This document shows, in pieces, positions 37,301-48,323 of a stretch of 64,000 nucleotides of DNA; the first letter of the stretch is position 1; each line of letters opens with the position of its first letter. The DNA lies in NCBI GenBank assembly GCA_019828595.1, contig JAHQRK010000004.1, positions 1,612,001 through 1,676,000 on the forward strand, read 5' to 3'. Under the pieces are notes generated by a model. That model had not been told where the DNA came from. It ran no database searches and saw nothing but the letters and a program-made list of their open reading frames with translations. A program made the position numbers and the translations under genes. Source of the stretch: Aphanomyces cochlioides. Taxonomy: Eukaryota; Oomycota; Saprolegniomycetes; Saprolegniales; Verrucalvaceae.

Positions 37301-40300
37301 TCTGGTTTCACCCAATTTGGCGGGGTGGACGTGCCAAAGTCGATCGGCGTCGCCGGGTCTACTTCTTGACGTGACGAAGAAAGGCTGAGGGAGCCAAAGT
37401 TGATGGGCGTCGCCGTGGATTCGTCTCTTCGCGCAAAATTTGGCGACATGGACATGGCAAAGTTCACCGGCGTCGCTGGGGCTTCTTCTGGTTTCACCCA
37501 ATTTGGCGGGGTGGACGTGCCAAAGTCGATCGGCGTCGCCGGGTCTACTTCTTGACGTGACGAAGAAAGGCTGAGGGAGCCAAAGTTGATGGGCGTCGCC
37601 GTGGATTCGTCTCTTCGCGCAAAATTTGGCGACATGGACATGGCAAAGTTCACCGGCGTCGCTGGGGCTTCTTCTGGTTTCACCCAATTTGGCGGGGTGG
37701 ACGTGCCAAAGTCGATCGGCGTCGCCGGGTCTACTTCTTGACGTGACGAAGAAAGGCTGAGGGAGCCAAAGTTGATGGGCGTCGCCGTGGATTCGTCTCT
37801 TCGCGCAAAATTTGGCGACATGGACATGGCAAAGTTCACCGGCGTCGCTGGGGCTTCTTCTGGTTTCACCCAATTTGGCGGGGTGGACGTGCCAAAGTCG
37901 ATCGGCGTCGCCGGGTCTACTTCTTGACGTGACGAAGAAAGGCTGAGGGAGCCAAAGTTGATGGGCGTCGCCGTGGATTCGTCTCTTCGCGCAAAATTTG
38001 GCGACATGGACATGGCAAAGTTCACCGGCGTCGCTGGGGCTTCTTCTGGTTTCACCCAATTTGGCGGGGTGGACGTGCCAAAGTCGATCGGCGTCGCCGG
38101 GTCTACTTCTTGACGTGACGAAGAAAGGCTGAGGGAGCCAAAGTTGATGGGCGTCGCCGTGGATTCGTCTCTTCGCGCAAAATTTGGCGACATGGACATG
38201 GCAAAGTTCACCGGCGTCGCTGGGGCTTCTTCTGGTTTCACCCAATTTGGCGGGGTGGACGTGCCAAAGTCGATCGGCGTCGCCGGGTCTACTTCTTGAC
38301 GTGACGAAGAAAGGCTGAGGGAGCCAAAGTTGATGGGCGTCGCCGTGGATTCGTCTCTTCGCGCAAAATTTGGCGACATGGACATGGCAAAGTTCACCGG
38401 CGTCGCTGGGGCTTCTTCTGGTTTCACCCAATTTGGCGGGGTGGACGTGCCAAAGTCGATCGGCGTCGCCGGGTCTACTTCTTGACGTGACGAAGAAAGG
38501 CTGAGGGAGCCAAAGTTGATGGGCGTCGCCGTGGATTCGTCTCTTCGCGCAAAATTTGGCGACATGGACATGGCAAAGTTCACCGGCGTCGCTGGGGCTT
38601 CTTCTGGTTTCACCCAATTTGGCGGGGTGGACGTGCCAAAGTCGATCGGCGTCGCCGGGTCTACTTCTTGACGTGACGAAGAAAGGCTGAGGGAGCCAAA
38701 GTTGATGGGCGTCGCCGTGGATTCGTCTCTTCGCGCAAAATTTGGCGACATGGACATGGCAAAGTTCACCGGCGTCGCTGGGGCTTCTTCTGGTTTCACC
38801 CAATTTGGCGGGGTGGACGTGCCAAAGTCGATCGGCGTCGCCGGGTCTACTTCTTGACGTGACGAAGAAAGGCTGAGGGAGCCAAAGTTGATGGGCGTCG
38901 CCGTGGATTCGTCTCTTCGCGCAAAATTTGGCGACATGGACATGGCAAAGTTCACCGGCGTCGCTGGGGCTTCTTCTGGTTTCACCCAATTTGGCGGGGT
39001 GGACGTGCCAAAGTCGATCGGCGTCGCCGTGGATTCGTCTCTTCGCGCAAAATTTGGCGACATGGACATGGCAAAGTTCACCGGCGTCGCTGGGGCTTCT
39101 TCTGGTTTCACCCAATTTGGCGGGGTGGACGTGCCAAAGTCGATCGGCGTCGCCGGGTCTACTTCTTGACGTGACGAAGAAAGGCTGAGGGAGCCAAAGT
39201 TGATGGGCGTCGCCGTGGATTCGTCTCTTCGCGCAAAATTTGGCGACATGGACATGGCAAAGTTCACCGGCGTCGCTGGGGCTTCTTCTGGTTTCACCCA
39301 ATTTGGCGGGGTGGACGTGCCAAAGTCGATCGGCGTCGCCGGGTCTACTTCTTGACGTGACGAAGAAAGGCTGAGGGAGCCAAAGTTGATGGGCGTCGCC
39401 GTGGATTCGTCTCTTCGCGCAAAATTTGGCGACATGGACATGGCAAAGTTCACCGGCGTCGCTGGGGCTTCTTCTGGTTTCACCCAATTTGGCGGGGTGG
39501 ACGTGCCAAAGTCGATCGGCGTCGCCGGGTCTACTTCTTGACGTGACGAAGAAAGGCTGAGGGAGCCAACGTTGATGGGCGTCGCTGGGGCTTCTTCTGG
39601 TTTCACCCAATTTGGCGGGGTGGACGTGCCAAAGTCAATGGGCGTCGCCGTGGATTCGTCTCTTCGCGCAAAATTTGGCGACATGGACATGGCAAAGTTC
39701 ACCGGCGTCGCTGGGGCTTCTTCTGGTTTCACCCAATTTGGCGGGGTGGACGTGCCAAAGTCGATCGGCGTCGCCGGGTCTACTTCTTGACGTGACGAAG
39801 AAAGGCTGAGGGAGCCAACGTTGATGGGCGTCGCTGGGGCTTCTTCTGGTTTCACCCAATTTGGCGGGGTGGACGTGCCAAAGTCAATGGGCGTCGCCGT
39901 GGATTCGTCTCTTCGCGCAAAATTTGGCGACATGGACATGGCAAAGTTCACCGGCGTCGCTGGGGCTTCTTCTGGTTTCACCCAATTTGGCGGGGTGGAC
40001 GTGCCAAAGTCGATCGGCGTCGCCGGGTCTACTTCTTGACGTGACGAAGAAAGGCTGAGGGAGCCAAAGTTGATGGGCGTCGCCGTGGATTCGTCTCTTC
40101 GCGCAAAATTTGGCGACATGGACATGGCAAAGTTCACCGGCGTCGCTGGGGCTTCTTCTGGTTTCACCCAATTTGGCGGGGTGGACGTGCCAAAGTCGAT
40201 CGGCGTCGCCGGGTCTACTTCTTGACGTGACGAAGAAAGGCTGAGGGAGCCAAAGTTGATGGGCGTCGCTGGGGCTTCTTCTGGTTTCACCCAATTTGGC

Positions 40301-41385
40301 GGGGTGTACGTGCCAAAGTCAATGGGCGTCGCCGTGGATTCTTCTCTTCGCGCAAAATTTGGCGACATGGACATGGCAAAGTTCACCGGCGTCGCTGGGG
40401 CTTCTTCTGGTTTCACCCAATTTGGCGGGGTGGACGTGCCAAAGTCGATGGGCGTCGCCGTGGATTCGTCTCTTCGCGCAAAATTTGGCGACATGGACAT
40501 GGCAAAGTTCACCGGCGTCGCTGGGGCTTCTTCTGGCTTCACCCAATTTGGCGGGGTGGACGTGTCAAAGTTGATGGGCGTCGCCGTGGATTCTTCTCTT
40601 CGCGCAAAATTTGGCGACGTCGACATGCCATAGTCAACCGGCGCCGCAGGGTCTTCTTTTTGACGTGTCGATGAATGGCTCTGGCTGGCAAAGGCAACCG
40701 GTGTCGCTGGGATTTCGGCTTTGTGGGTCGAAAATTCATCAACATCGCTATCGTCGTGGCCCGTCTTGCTTGACGCCTCCGTCTCGGACTTGTGTTTTTC
40801 TTGTTTTGCAAGGAGGATTATAAGAATGATCGCCGTTGTGAGGTCGATGTGCGCCGCGACGAGTTTTTTTGCCGCTTCGATGCGGTCCAGATTCTGTGGC
40901 ATCTTGGTGTCTTCGTTCGTCGGTGTGGCCGCCAAGGCAGTGTCCTCCTCATCGGGCTTGTCGCACCAATTGATGGTGGATTCCGTCGATGTCATGTCTT
41001 GAGTGTCATCGCTCGTTGGAATGTCTGTCGAGTCTTCGTCAATTTCTTGAATTTCCCCGCCAGTTGCCGCGACATCCGACCACTCGTCATCGGTCATGAC
41101 ATTCATGTCGACACCGGAGTCTTCATTGTCTTCAATCCTCGAACTTGATTCGATTGACATCAATTCGTCCTCGAGGTCTTCGCCCGTGGTTGCCACGTCC
41201 GAGACTATCGAGTGTTCTTCATTCATCGCGGTCGAGTCTTCGACATCTTCTTGTTTCCAGCGAGGTTCACTCTTTGTCGGGCTTGCTTCATCTTCTTGTT
41301 GCTTGGGCAACATCATCGTCATGTGGAGGGCGAGTGCCACATACATAAGCACCGCCAGGCAGCATCGGAGGATCGTGTTCATCAT
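28313..41385 (-). CDS. Giant cyclin, unit 3 (longest copy, internal frame-switched segment)
   Basis: Exons are 41385-28732, 28690-28574 and 28525-28313, encoding about 4,327 aa. N-terminus, linker and cyclin fold equal those of unit 1. Within the array, two bases are missing at about 37050 and one at about 33369. Together they restore the frame, but about 1,227 codons between them are read in an alternative frame. There the 62-residue period becomes a different polypeptide (motifs HQLWLPQPFF, DRLWHVHPAK, GELCHVHVAK, RRIHGDA) without S/T-P motifs. The gene stays open to the cyclin stop. Whether both deletions exist in the genome needs raw reads; if so, this copy encodes a chimera with about a third of its array chemically unlike the rest. 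Confidence 0.72.
29883..40715 (-). repeat. S/T-P coding repeat array, unit 3
   Basis: This is the longest array (about 10.8 kb) with the same modules. Near the 5' end of the gene a B-C pair and the preceding variant with ATPINVGS occur twice, where units 1 and 2 have one, showing duplication of a variant-bearing block. The long run from about 35700 to 38880 is almost pure 186-bp repeat. Confidence 0.95.
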
Positions 41386-42005
41386 CGCGTTCTTCTCAAC
41401 TTGGATTTTTAAATGGCGGTTTCATTTTCCGCGTAGGAAGCTGACGCTGCCGAGACTTGATTGGAGTTCATTGCAAATGATAGGTGTGTGTCTTGAACGC
41501 AGGTAAGTTACTGAGAACTTGGAACGCGTCGAGTGGAGCTCCGACGAGATGAAATTCTAGACAACGCGGCTTGGTCTTGCATGCATACGAGCATACTCTG
41601 TCTGCTGCGGGTTGACATCCTTGCAGGGATGTTCTCGGGGGAGAAAGATTGCCATGACAACCATGTATCCGGATGGAGTTGGTATCCGGACAAGAGAAAA
41701 AACCTGTAATAATTTGTACAGGAAAAACCTCTCTGAGGCAAAAATGACCATAAATGTTGAATTGTGAGAGGTTTTGATATCTCGATTAAGATTGTACTTC
41801 GAAGTATATATAATCCTCTATAGCTTAAATCCTTTTTCCTTTTTAATGCATTCTCTTGCACCTTGACGTCTGATGAGAAGGTTCGTAGAGGAGGAATGCG
41901 CCGTGTTGACCTTCAAGAATCACAGAGAGCTACACACAACAGAAAGCCTCGTTCACCCTGACGATCACAGGGACAATCTTCGCCACGTAACGAGTAACGA
42001 ATGCA

Positions 42006-42167
42006 ATGGACAAAGTGGATGCCTCTCTCGACTGGATCGAGCGAAATCTACAGCTTTTTCCAACAGTTCCGAGCGGATTTCATTGCGCCGACGTCGAATT
42101 CAGCGTACAGTACTCGAAAAAGATGCTGGCGTGGCTACGAGTCGAACGGCGCTTCTTTGAAGAATGA
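42006..42167 (+). CDS. Small ORF, 53 aa, unit 3
   Basis: Identical counterpart of the 11580-11741 ORF, divergent to the unit 3 cyclin gene. Confidence 0.3.
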   Translation: MDKVDASLDWIERNLQLFPTVPSGFHCADVEFSVQYSKKMLAWLRVERRFFEE

Positions 42168-42325
42168 CTATCGTCTCCCACGACGCCAAATCCATCGGAA
42201 TGTCTGGATGCCAAACACGGTATCATATTTATAAGATTACAGGGGTATCAGTTTAAAGAGAGATCCCTTCATCTTGAATTGACAGCAAACCCCTAATCCC
42301 CTGTAAGATTAACATCAGCACGGGG

Positions 42326-42438
42326 AACGCAGCAAGGACTTGGAGATTTGTATCCGCCAGATCCATCGATTGGCATCTATGCCGCCGCCGAAGCTGCTGC
42401 TGAAGAAGAAGCTGAACATGGTGGCGCCATGACACAAA
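42326..42438 (+). pseudogene. Scrap of cyclic-nucleotide-binding gene exon 4, unit 3
   Basis: Same fragment as at 11900-12012, carried by the unit duplication. Confidence 0.75.
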
Positions 42439-42798
42439 TAACCCTGGTTAGAACACATTGGCATCGTGTCGGATTGTCCTTTTATTGCCAGGGGTGAAGG
42501 GGTTCATAACCTCTTAAATAAATATGCTTCATTAATTGATACTTAAAGAAATCTATAATTTGATCTCAAGAAAGGCGCGCACTCTGTGGTTGTCGAATCC
42601 ATGTTCCCAATTGCTCCTCACGCTCAAACGTCAAAGAAGAGGTACTACATCTGCAGACAAGTCCAAGATCAAGGTGAAGTAGATGCATACTACTCGAAAA
42701 ACGGACGAAGGGGACGCTCAAAGAAGCAAGGCGAGCCGCCAACCAGATTGATGTGGGGATCTTCGTGGGCAGACACGTGCTCATTTCGTCGTCACGTT

Positions 42799-42921
42799 GA
42801 GGAGCATTATGTATTGTCCTTGGGGGTCTTTATGGGTAGACACGTGTTTCTCAAGGCGGTGACGAAACGAACAATTGTCCACCCATAGAGACCCCCCAAG
42901 GACAATGGCATGGTGCTCCTC
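42799..42921. repeat. Inverted repeat, about 45-bp arms, unit 3
   Basis: Counterpart of 12373-12494, with six C in the right arm as in unit 2. Confidence 0.7.
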
Positions 42922-43169
42922 AAGGTGGCGAAGAAAAGCAATGTGTCCACAGGGCAATCGCACGGTACTTTGACAAAGTCCATGCTATTCTTATCATTGC
43001 CGCCATTTGGAGCCGTCCCAAGCCATTGGGTGTGTACGTGTTTCAAGAAACAAGACGACGGCCGGCCCCGTTCTCTGTGTGTGTCAATAACGTCGTTGTG
43101 CAAATATTCAATGGCAAATTTCCATTTGGTGGTGTCGGGCTCGTCGGGAATGGGGCTATACCACGGCAA
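42807..43169 (-). CDS. Unknown ORF of the spacer, unit 3 (120 aa)
   Basis: Same ORF as in unit 2, with the variant FAIEYLHNDVIDTH where units 1-2 have FDVEYLHHDVVDTH. The frame is kept open despite these changes, a weak hint of past coding function. Confidence 0.3.
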   Translation of the reverse strand: MPWYSPIPDEPDTTKWKFAIEYLHNDVIDTHRERGRPSSCFLKHVHTQWLGTAPNGGNDKNSMDFVKVPCDCPVDTLLFFATLRSTMPLSLGGLYGWTIVRFVTALRNTCLPIKTPKDNT

Positions 43170-43269
43170 GCTCTAATTTGATACGTTTTCCCGCGCCGTG
43201 GCCATCCTGCGCAAGCTATTTTCGCTCGACTGGTCGCTGCGATACATGCCGTTCACGCCTATGAGCGTC

Positions 43270-43319
43270 AAAATTGTGTGGGTTCTTATGGCAGGGGACA
43301 TAAGAAGCCACACAATTTT
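43270..43319. repeat. Cruciform-type palindrome, unit 3
   Basis: Counterpart of 12843-12892. Confidence 0.75.
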
Positions 43320-43802
43320 GTCGTTCAGAGGAGTTTACGGCATGTTCATGGCATTCCTCGTGCACTTGACTTCATTTAGCGGCAAAGCCTCCATCCTACA
43401 AGAACTCTCGGCGACGTCGTCATTGATCAATTGTCATAATTGTTGAGAATTCACTTGATTTGTTTTTCCACGCTTCACATGGAGCGCGCTGCCTCATCCA
43501 AGACATCCAAGGGAGCTCATGTTGCAGAAACAACCCGAGAAGTGTCCATTGTTGAGTCCTTGCCACTTTTGCTCCTGTTGGCATCGGAGGCACTAGGTAT
43601 TAGATCGTCGGCGCGGAGAACTCAGGATGCGCACCATCAGTATGAAATCATGAAACATGCATTAACTAGTTTTAATATATAAATCCTACAGACTAAGATG
43701 TCGACCGCGCTCAGCATCAACGGCGCCTGGCGCCCGCGCTTGCTGCGGTGACGATTGGAGGACAGTTGCTCGCTTGGTCGCCAAGAGAGGAAGAAACACT
43801 GA

Positions 43803-43985
43803 ATGTTCTTTGGAAATGCAGACTTTGAACGAGATGACGACCAAGACGACACACTATCCGAGAGATTTGAGCAAGCCAAGGCCCTCGAGCAGATGAGGAT
43901 GCAAGAAAGCGGCTTCAACTCGGGTTCATTGATCTTGGATGCCACCCAAACATCCCCAGAGACGCTCCAACAGCGCAATCCTTGA
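43803..43985 (+). CDS. Acidic small ORF, 60 aa, unit 3 (possible relic)
   Basis: Same as 13376-13558. Confidence 0.28.
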   Translation: MFFGNADFERDDDQDDTLSERFEQAKALEQMRMQESGFNSGSLILDATQTSPETLQQRNP

Positions 43986-44456
43986 CATAAATTTTGCACA
44001 CATAAATGGAACGTCTTGTGGACTGCTGTCTTGACAAATCTTGCCAACTAGAGTTGCATATTTGTCAAATAGGGTTGAAAAAGGGGGAGCTTCAAGCCTC
44101 ACAGAGGACACGCGGTAGCATGGAAAGCACGTGATGCACCAAGTACACCACCTGCTGCGGCCTTGGGCAAAGTGCTTCAAAATTTCTACGACGAGAAAAT
44201 GTATCCAAAAATTACGTTGGAGCAAAAGTGCAATCCAGTAAAAATTTGTCGTCGTACCAGAGGCGATCGTAATGCTTCACGACATTGGATTTAATTCGTT
44301 GCCATGAAAGATGGAAAAGGTTTTTTGATCTTGAATGCCACCGACTTGCGCTCTCGTCGTTGCCATCCTTGACATAATTTGTTGCGCACGAGTGATACCA
44401 TAAATTGGATCGGTACAGAGGCCTTCTGGACTGCTGTTTTCCCAAAATCTTGCCGA

Positions 44457-46771
44457 CTAGAGTTGTGTACATGTCAAATTGGGTTGAACAGGGGGGAGCT
44501 TGCTCACTCGAGCATACTTGCCGAACATGTACTTGGCCGTGACTGCGCGAATTTTCTCTGGGTCTGTCTGCGAAACTTGGTACTCGGCATGGTGAATGTT
44601 GTAGAGCTTTGCCACACAGTCTCGAACTTGCTCCACATTGTACGTTGTGTACTCATACAATGTTGGTGTCTACGCGTAGACTAAGTGAGAACGAAAGTCG
44701 GCCAAATCCTGACATACCCAAGGTGATTTCTCGTTTGTCACTACTCGCGTCATGTAAACTATCGAGGCCGCCAAGACAGATGGGGGGTGCGCAATTGTAA
44801 TGGGATAGTCCATCACGGCTAACTCGGCTAAATACTGAGCTCAATGTCAGTAAAAAAACAAGCGCGACGCCTTACATGAGCGAAATGTTGCTGTGTCTCG
44901 GTTGGACATCCAGCCTGGATAAATCTCTCGAGGAAATGGTAGACATGGGTACCGGCCAACTTGTATTCGAGGGTTTCCAGGACCATATTTTCCATGGCCA
45001 ACATGTCGTCCTTTGTGTATGGGTGATCACTCATGGTGACGAAGCGTTGAACAATTTGGCCACCCTGTGATTCGACCTTGCATGCGAGCATCATGCACGC
45101 ACATCCTAATAGCTGAAGCTTTTCTCGGCCAATTTTCACCACGGACAAACAACGATCAACCAAGTGAAAAGCAAGGTGCAACGTGTGAGGCGCCAACTTG
45201 AACATTTCTCCAACTCTGACAAGCCAGTCCATCAAGATACCACGCATTGTGGAGTTGATGTCTCCACCTTTTTCTTCTGCGAGGTAATCGTACTTCACTC
45301 GATATTTCTCTTCATGTTGTCGTCGAAATGAATCGACTTCACGAGCGAGATCATTTTCCTCCTTGGGGTCCATCGGGCGGGCTTGCTTCATGTTGTCTTG
45401 AATGTGGAGAGCTTTCTGATTGTTCTGCTTCGCTCGGTACGGCATCTCCGTTCTGAGGCAAAAGGTCTCTTCACATGATGGTGCACTTGCGGCGACAGCA
45501 GGTGTGTCGTGGTGGCACTTGCGTCGCTTGGCGTAGTTGGTGTTCCCTTGTTCGTCCGATGCGTGACGCTTCTTGGTACGAAGGAGCGGGAGACGGCACT
45601 CTCCCCTTTCACTTTGCCAGAAGTGCATGGTCGGAGTTGAAAACTGGACGAGGCGTGAGCTCATCCGACGTCGTTTCGCCACTTGTGGCTCATCATCATA
45701 GTCCAGACCACGTTTTGTCGAACCATTTGCCACGCGTCGTCGCTTTGGCACTTGTGAATCAACACACTCGTCTTGGGGGCGCTTCGACGCCTTGACTTTC
45801 GCTTTCACTTGGGTAACCTTGGCATATGTTGTATGCACGCCAACAACCCCGGGGGTGGCCGAGTCTCTTCGTCTTTTCGCACTATTGGGCGACGTCGACA
45901 TGCCAAGGTCAACCAGCGTCACCGGGTCTTCTCGTGGTTTCACCCAATTTGGCGGAGTGGACGTACCAAAGCCAACGGGCGTCGCCGGGTCTTCTTCTGG
46001 ACGTGACGATGAAAGGCTCTGGGTGCCAACGTCAATCGGCGTCGCCGTGGATTCTTCACTTCGCGCAAAATTTGGCGACGTCGACATGGCAAAGTACACT
46101 GGCGTCGCTGGGGCTTCTTCTGGTTTAACCCAATTTGGCGACGTCGACATGGCAAAGTTCACCGGCGTCGCTGGGGCTTCTTCTGGTTTCTCCCAATTTG
46201 GCGGGGTGGACGTGTCAAAGTCGATGGGCGTCGCCGTGGATTCTTCTCTTCGCGCAAAATTTGGCGACATGGACATGGCAAAGTTCACCGGCGTCGCTGG
46301 GGCTTCTTCTGGTTTCACCCAATTTGGCGGGGTGGACGTGCCAAAGTCGATCGGCGTCGCCGGGTCTACTTCTTGACGTGACGAAGAAAGGCTGAGGGAG
46401 CCAAAGTTGATGGGCGTCGCCGTGGATTCGTCTCTTCGCGCAAAATTTGGCGACATGGACATGGCAAAGTTCACCGGCGTCGCTGGGGCTTCTTCTGGTT
46501 TCACCCAATTTGGCGGGGTGGACGTGCCAAAGTCGATCGGCGTCGCCGGGTCTACTTCTTGACGTGACGAAGAAAGGCTGAGGGAGCCAACGTTGATGGG
46601 CGTCGCTGGGGCTTCTTCTGGTTTCACCCAATTTGGCGGGGTGGACGTGCCAAAGTCGATCGGCGTCGCCGGGTCTACTTCTTGACGTGACGAAGAAAGG
46701 CTGAGGGAGCCAAAATTGATGGGGAATCGCGTCTTCTTGTCGATACGTTTGTTCTTGTAATACAAGTCCAT
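44457..46771 (-). CDS. Compact cyclin reading frame, unit 4
   Basis: Exons 46771-44876, 44834-44718 and 44669-44457 give about 741 aa if translation starts at the ATG at 46771. That ATG lies inside the adjacent 291-bp repeat and is out of frame with the upstream N-terminal ORF. Only about 0.87 kb of S/T-P array precedes the linker. A clean in-frame deletion of 174 bp at 45390/45391 removes 58 linker residues, including an RPSL (RxxL-type) sequence. The cyclin fold, including MRGILMDWL and YLAELAVMDY, is intact. This could be an expressed short cyclin or the stranded 3' half of a broken gene. Confidence 0.55.
45853..46719 (-). repeat. S/T-P coding repeat array, unit 4 (short)
   Basis: This copy retains the diverged linker-proximal modules and only a few standard A, B and C modules, about one tenth the size of unit 1. 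It ends abruptly in a B module at the junction with the 291-bp repeats. Confidence 0.92.
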
Positions 46772-48323
46772 GATGGCCTGCGACGCGCGCGCGGCAGTCG
46801 ACGTCCGGTTTGTGTGTTTTCAGCTCGTTCAGCACTCTTGAAAAGAGTGTGCGAGATTGCAAGCAAAAATATGGCTCTTCGAGACTGAAGTCGTCTTCGG
46901 TCTCGTCGGCAAAATATCCTTCGCTGTCCACGGAGGGAGCCGCGTCTTCATGCCGTTGCGGTAATATTGACGACGCGATGTCTTGGCCAGTCGATCTGAC
47001 AACGTCCACATGGGGAGTCGCGTCTTCTTGTCGATACGTTTGTTCTTGTAATACAAGTCCATGATGGCCTGCGACGCGCGCGCGGCAGTCGACGTCCGGT
47101 TTGTGTGTTTTCAGCTCGTTCAGCACTCTTGAAAAGAGTGTGCGAGATTGCAAGCAAAAATATGGCTCTTCGAGACTGAAGTCGTCTTCGGTCTCGTCGG
47201 CAAAATATCCTTCGCTGTCCACGGAGGGAGCCGCGTCTTCATGCCGTTGCGGTAATATTGACGACGCGATGTCTTGGCCAGTCGATCTGACAACGTCCAC
47301 ATGGGGAGTCGCGTCTTCTTGTCGATACGTTTGTTCTTGTAATACAAGTCCATGATGGCCTGCGACGCGCGCGCGGCAGTCGACGTCCGGTTTGTGTGTT
47401 TTCAGCTCGTTCAGCACTCTTGAAAAGAGTGTGCGAGATTGCAAGCAAAAATATGGCTCTTCGAGACTGAAGTCGTCTTCGGTCTCGTCGGCAAAATATC
47501 CTTCGCTGTCCACGGAGGGAGCCGCGTCTTCATGCCGTTGCGGTAATATTGACGACGCGATGTCTTGGCCAGTCGATCTGACAACGTCCACATGGGGAGT
47601 CGCGTCTTCTTGTCGATACGTTTGTTCTTGTAATACAAGTCCATGATGGCCTGCGACGCGCGCGCGGCAGTCGACGTCCGGTTTGTGTGTTTTCAGCTCG
47701 TTCAGCACTCTTGAAAAGAGTGTGCGAGATTGCAAGCAAAAATATGGCTCTTCGAGACTGAAGTCGTCTTCGGTCTCGTCGGCAAAATATCCTTCGCTGT
47801 CCACGGAGGGAGCCGCGTCTTCATGCCGTTGCGGTAATATTGACGACGCGATGTCTTCGCCAGTTGTCGCGACGTCCGACCACTCTTCATCGTCCATGAC
47901 ATTCATGTCTGTATCGGAGTTTAGATTGTCTTCAATTGACGAACTTGGCTCGATTGACATCAAGTCATCCTCTAGGTCTTCGACCGTGGTTGCCGTGTCC
48001 GAGAATATCAAGGAGTCATCTGCGTCGATGATGACAGTGTCGGCATCAGAGTCTTCATTGTCTTCGACGGTTGAACTTGAATCGATCGACATCAAGTCAT
48101 CCTCTAGGTCTTCACCCGTGGTTGCCACGTCCGAGAAGATTGAGTGTTCTTCATTCATCGCGGTCGAGTCTTCGTCTTCGACATCTTCTTCTGTCCAGCG
48201 AGGTTCACTGTTTGTGAGGCTTTCTTCTTGTTGTTGTTGCTTGGGCAACATCATCGTCATGTGGAGGGCGAGTGCCACATACATGAGCGCCGCCAGGCAG
48301 CATCGGAGGGTCGTGTTCATCAT
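46215..48323 (-). CDS. N-terminal half of the unit 4 cyclin-like gene, with 97-residue repeats
   Basis: 702 aa. It starts with the same hydrophobic leader and acidic region as the other copies, but the acidic block (EDLEDDLMSI) is internally duplicated. It then runs through almost four copies of a 97-residue repeat absent from units 1-3. At about 46720 it joins the S/T-P array in the alternative frame (HQFWLPQPFF type) and stops at 46215, so it never reaches the cyclin box. A one- or two-base change at the junction would reconnect it; as it stands the gene is split. Function unknown; the leader suggests membrane insertion or secretion, which is unproven. Confidence 0.6.
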   Translation of the reverse strand: MMNTTLRCCLAALMYVALALHMTMMLPKQQQQEESLTNSEPRWTEEDVEDEDSTAMNEEHSIFSDVATTGEDLEDDLMSIDSSSTVEDNEDSDADTVIIDADDSLIFSDTATTVEDLEDDLMSIEPSSSIEDNLNSDTDMNVMDDEEWSDVATTGEDIASSILPQRHEDAAPSVDSEGYFADETEDDFSLEEPYFCLQSRTLFSRVLNELKTHKPDVDCRARVAGHHGLVLQEQTYRQEDATPHVDVVRSTGQDIASSILPQRHEDAAPSVDSEGYFADETEDDFSLEEPYFCLQSRTLFSRVLNELKTHKPDVDCRARVAGHHGLVLQEQTYRQEDATPHVDVVRSTGQDIASSILPQRHEDAAPSVDSEGYFADETEDDFSLEEPYFCLQSRTLFSRVLNELKTHKPDVDCRARVAGHHGLVLQEQTYRQEDATPHVDVVRSTGQDIASSILPQRHEDAAPSVDSEGYFADETEDDFSLEEPYFCLQSRTLFSRVLNELKTHKPDVDCRARVAGHHGLVLQEQTYRQEDAIPHQFWLPQPFFVTSRSRPGDADRLWHVHPAKLGETRRSPSDAHQRWLPQPFFVTSRSRPGDADRLWHVHPAKLGETRRSPSDAGELCHVHVAKFCAKRRIHGDAHQLWLPQPFFVTSRSRPGDADRLWHVHPAKLGETRRSPSDAGELCHVHVAKFCAKRRIHGDAHRL
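46720..47855 (-). repeat. 291-bp coding tandem repeat (about 3.9 copies)
   Basis: Copies start at 46720, 47011, 47302 and 47593; the last diverges near 47849. The period is 291 bp (97 codons) and the copies look identical. The repeat carries the motifs DIASSILPQRHEDAA, YFADETEDDFSLEE and HGLVLQEQTYRQEDA, and is unrelated in sequence to the S/T-P modules. The left end fuses directly to an S/T-P module (B type). Fragments of the same sequence occur at about 59950-60060. Confidence 0.93.

Larger units (their letters stand above)
28194..44337. repeat. Segmental tandem duplication, unit 3
   Basis: This is the longest unit, 16144 bp. The extra length is almost all within the S/T-P repeat array (about 2.2 kb more than unit 1). 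Non-repeat flanks are almost identical to units 1 and 2. However, in the spacer at about 43085-43125 it carries a set of substitutions shared with unit 4 and absent from units 1 and 2. Confidence 0.95.

Noticed and set aside
1690..46720. CRISPR-like direct repeats
   Set aside because: Repeats are contiguous coding modules without unique spacers, in a eukaryotic context with introns.
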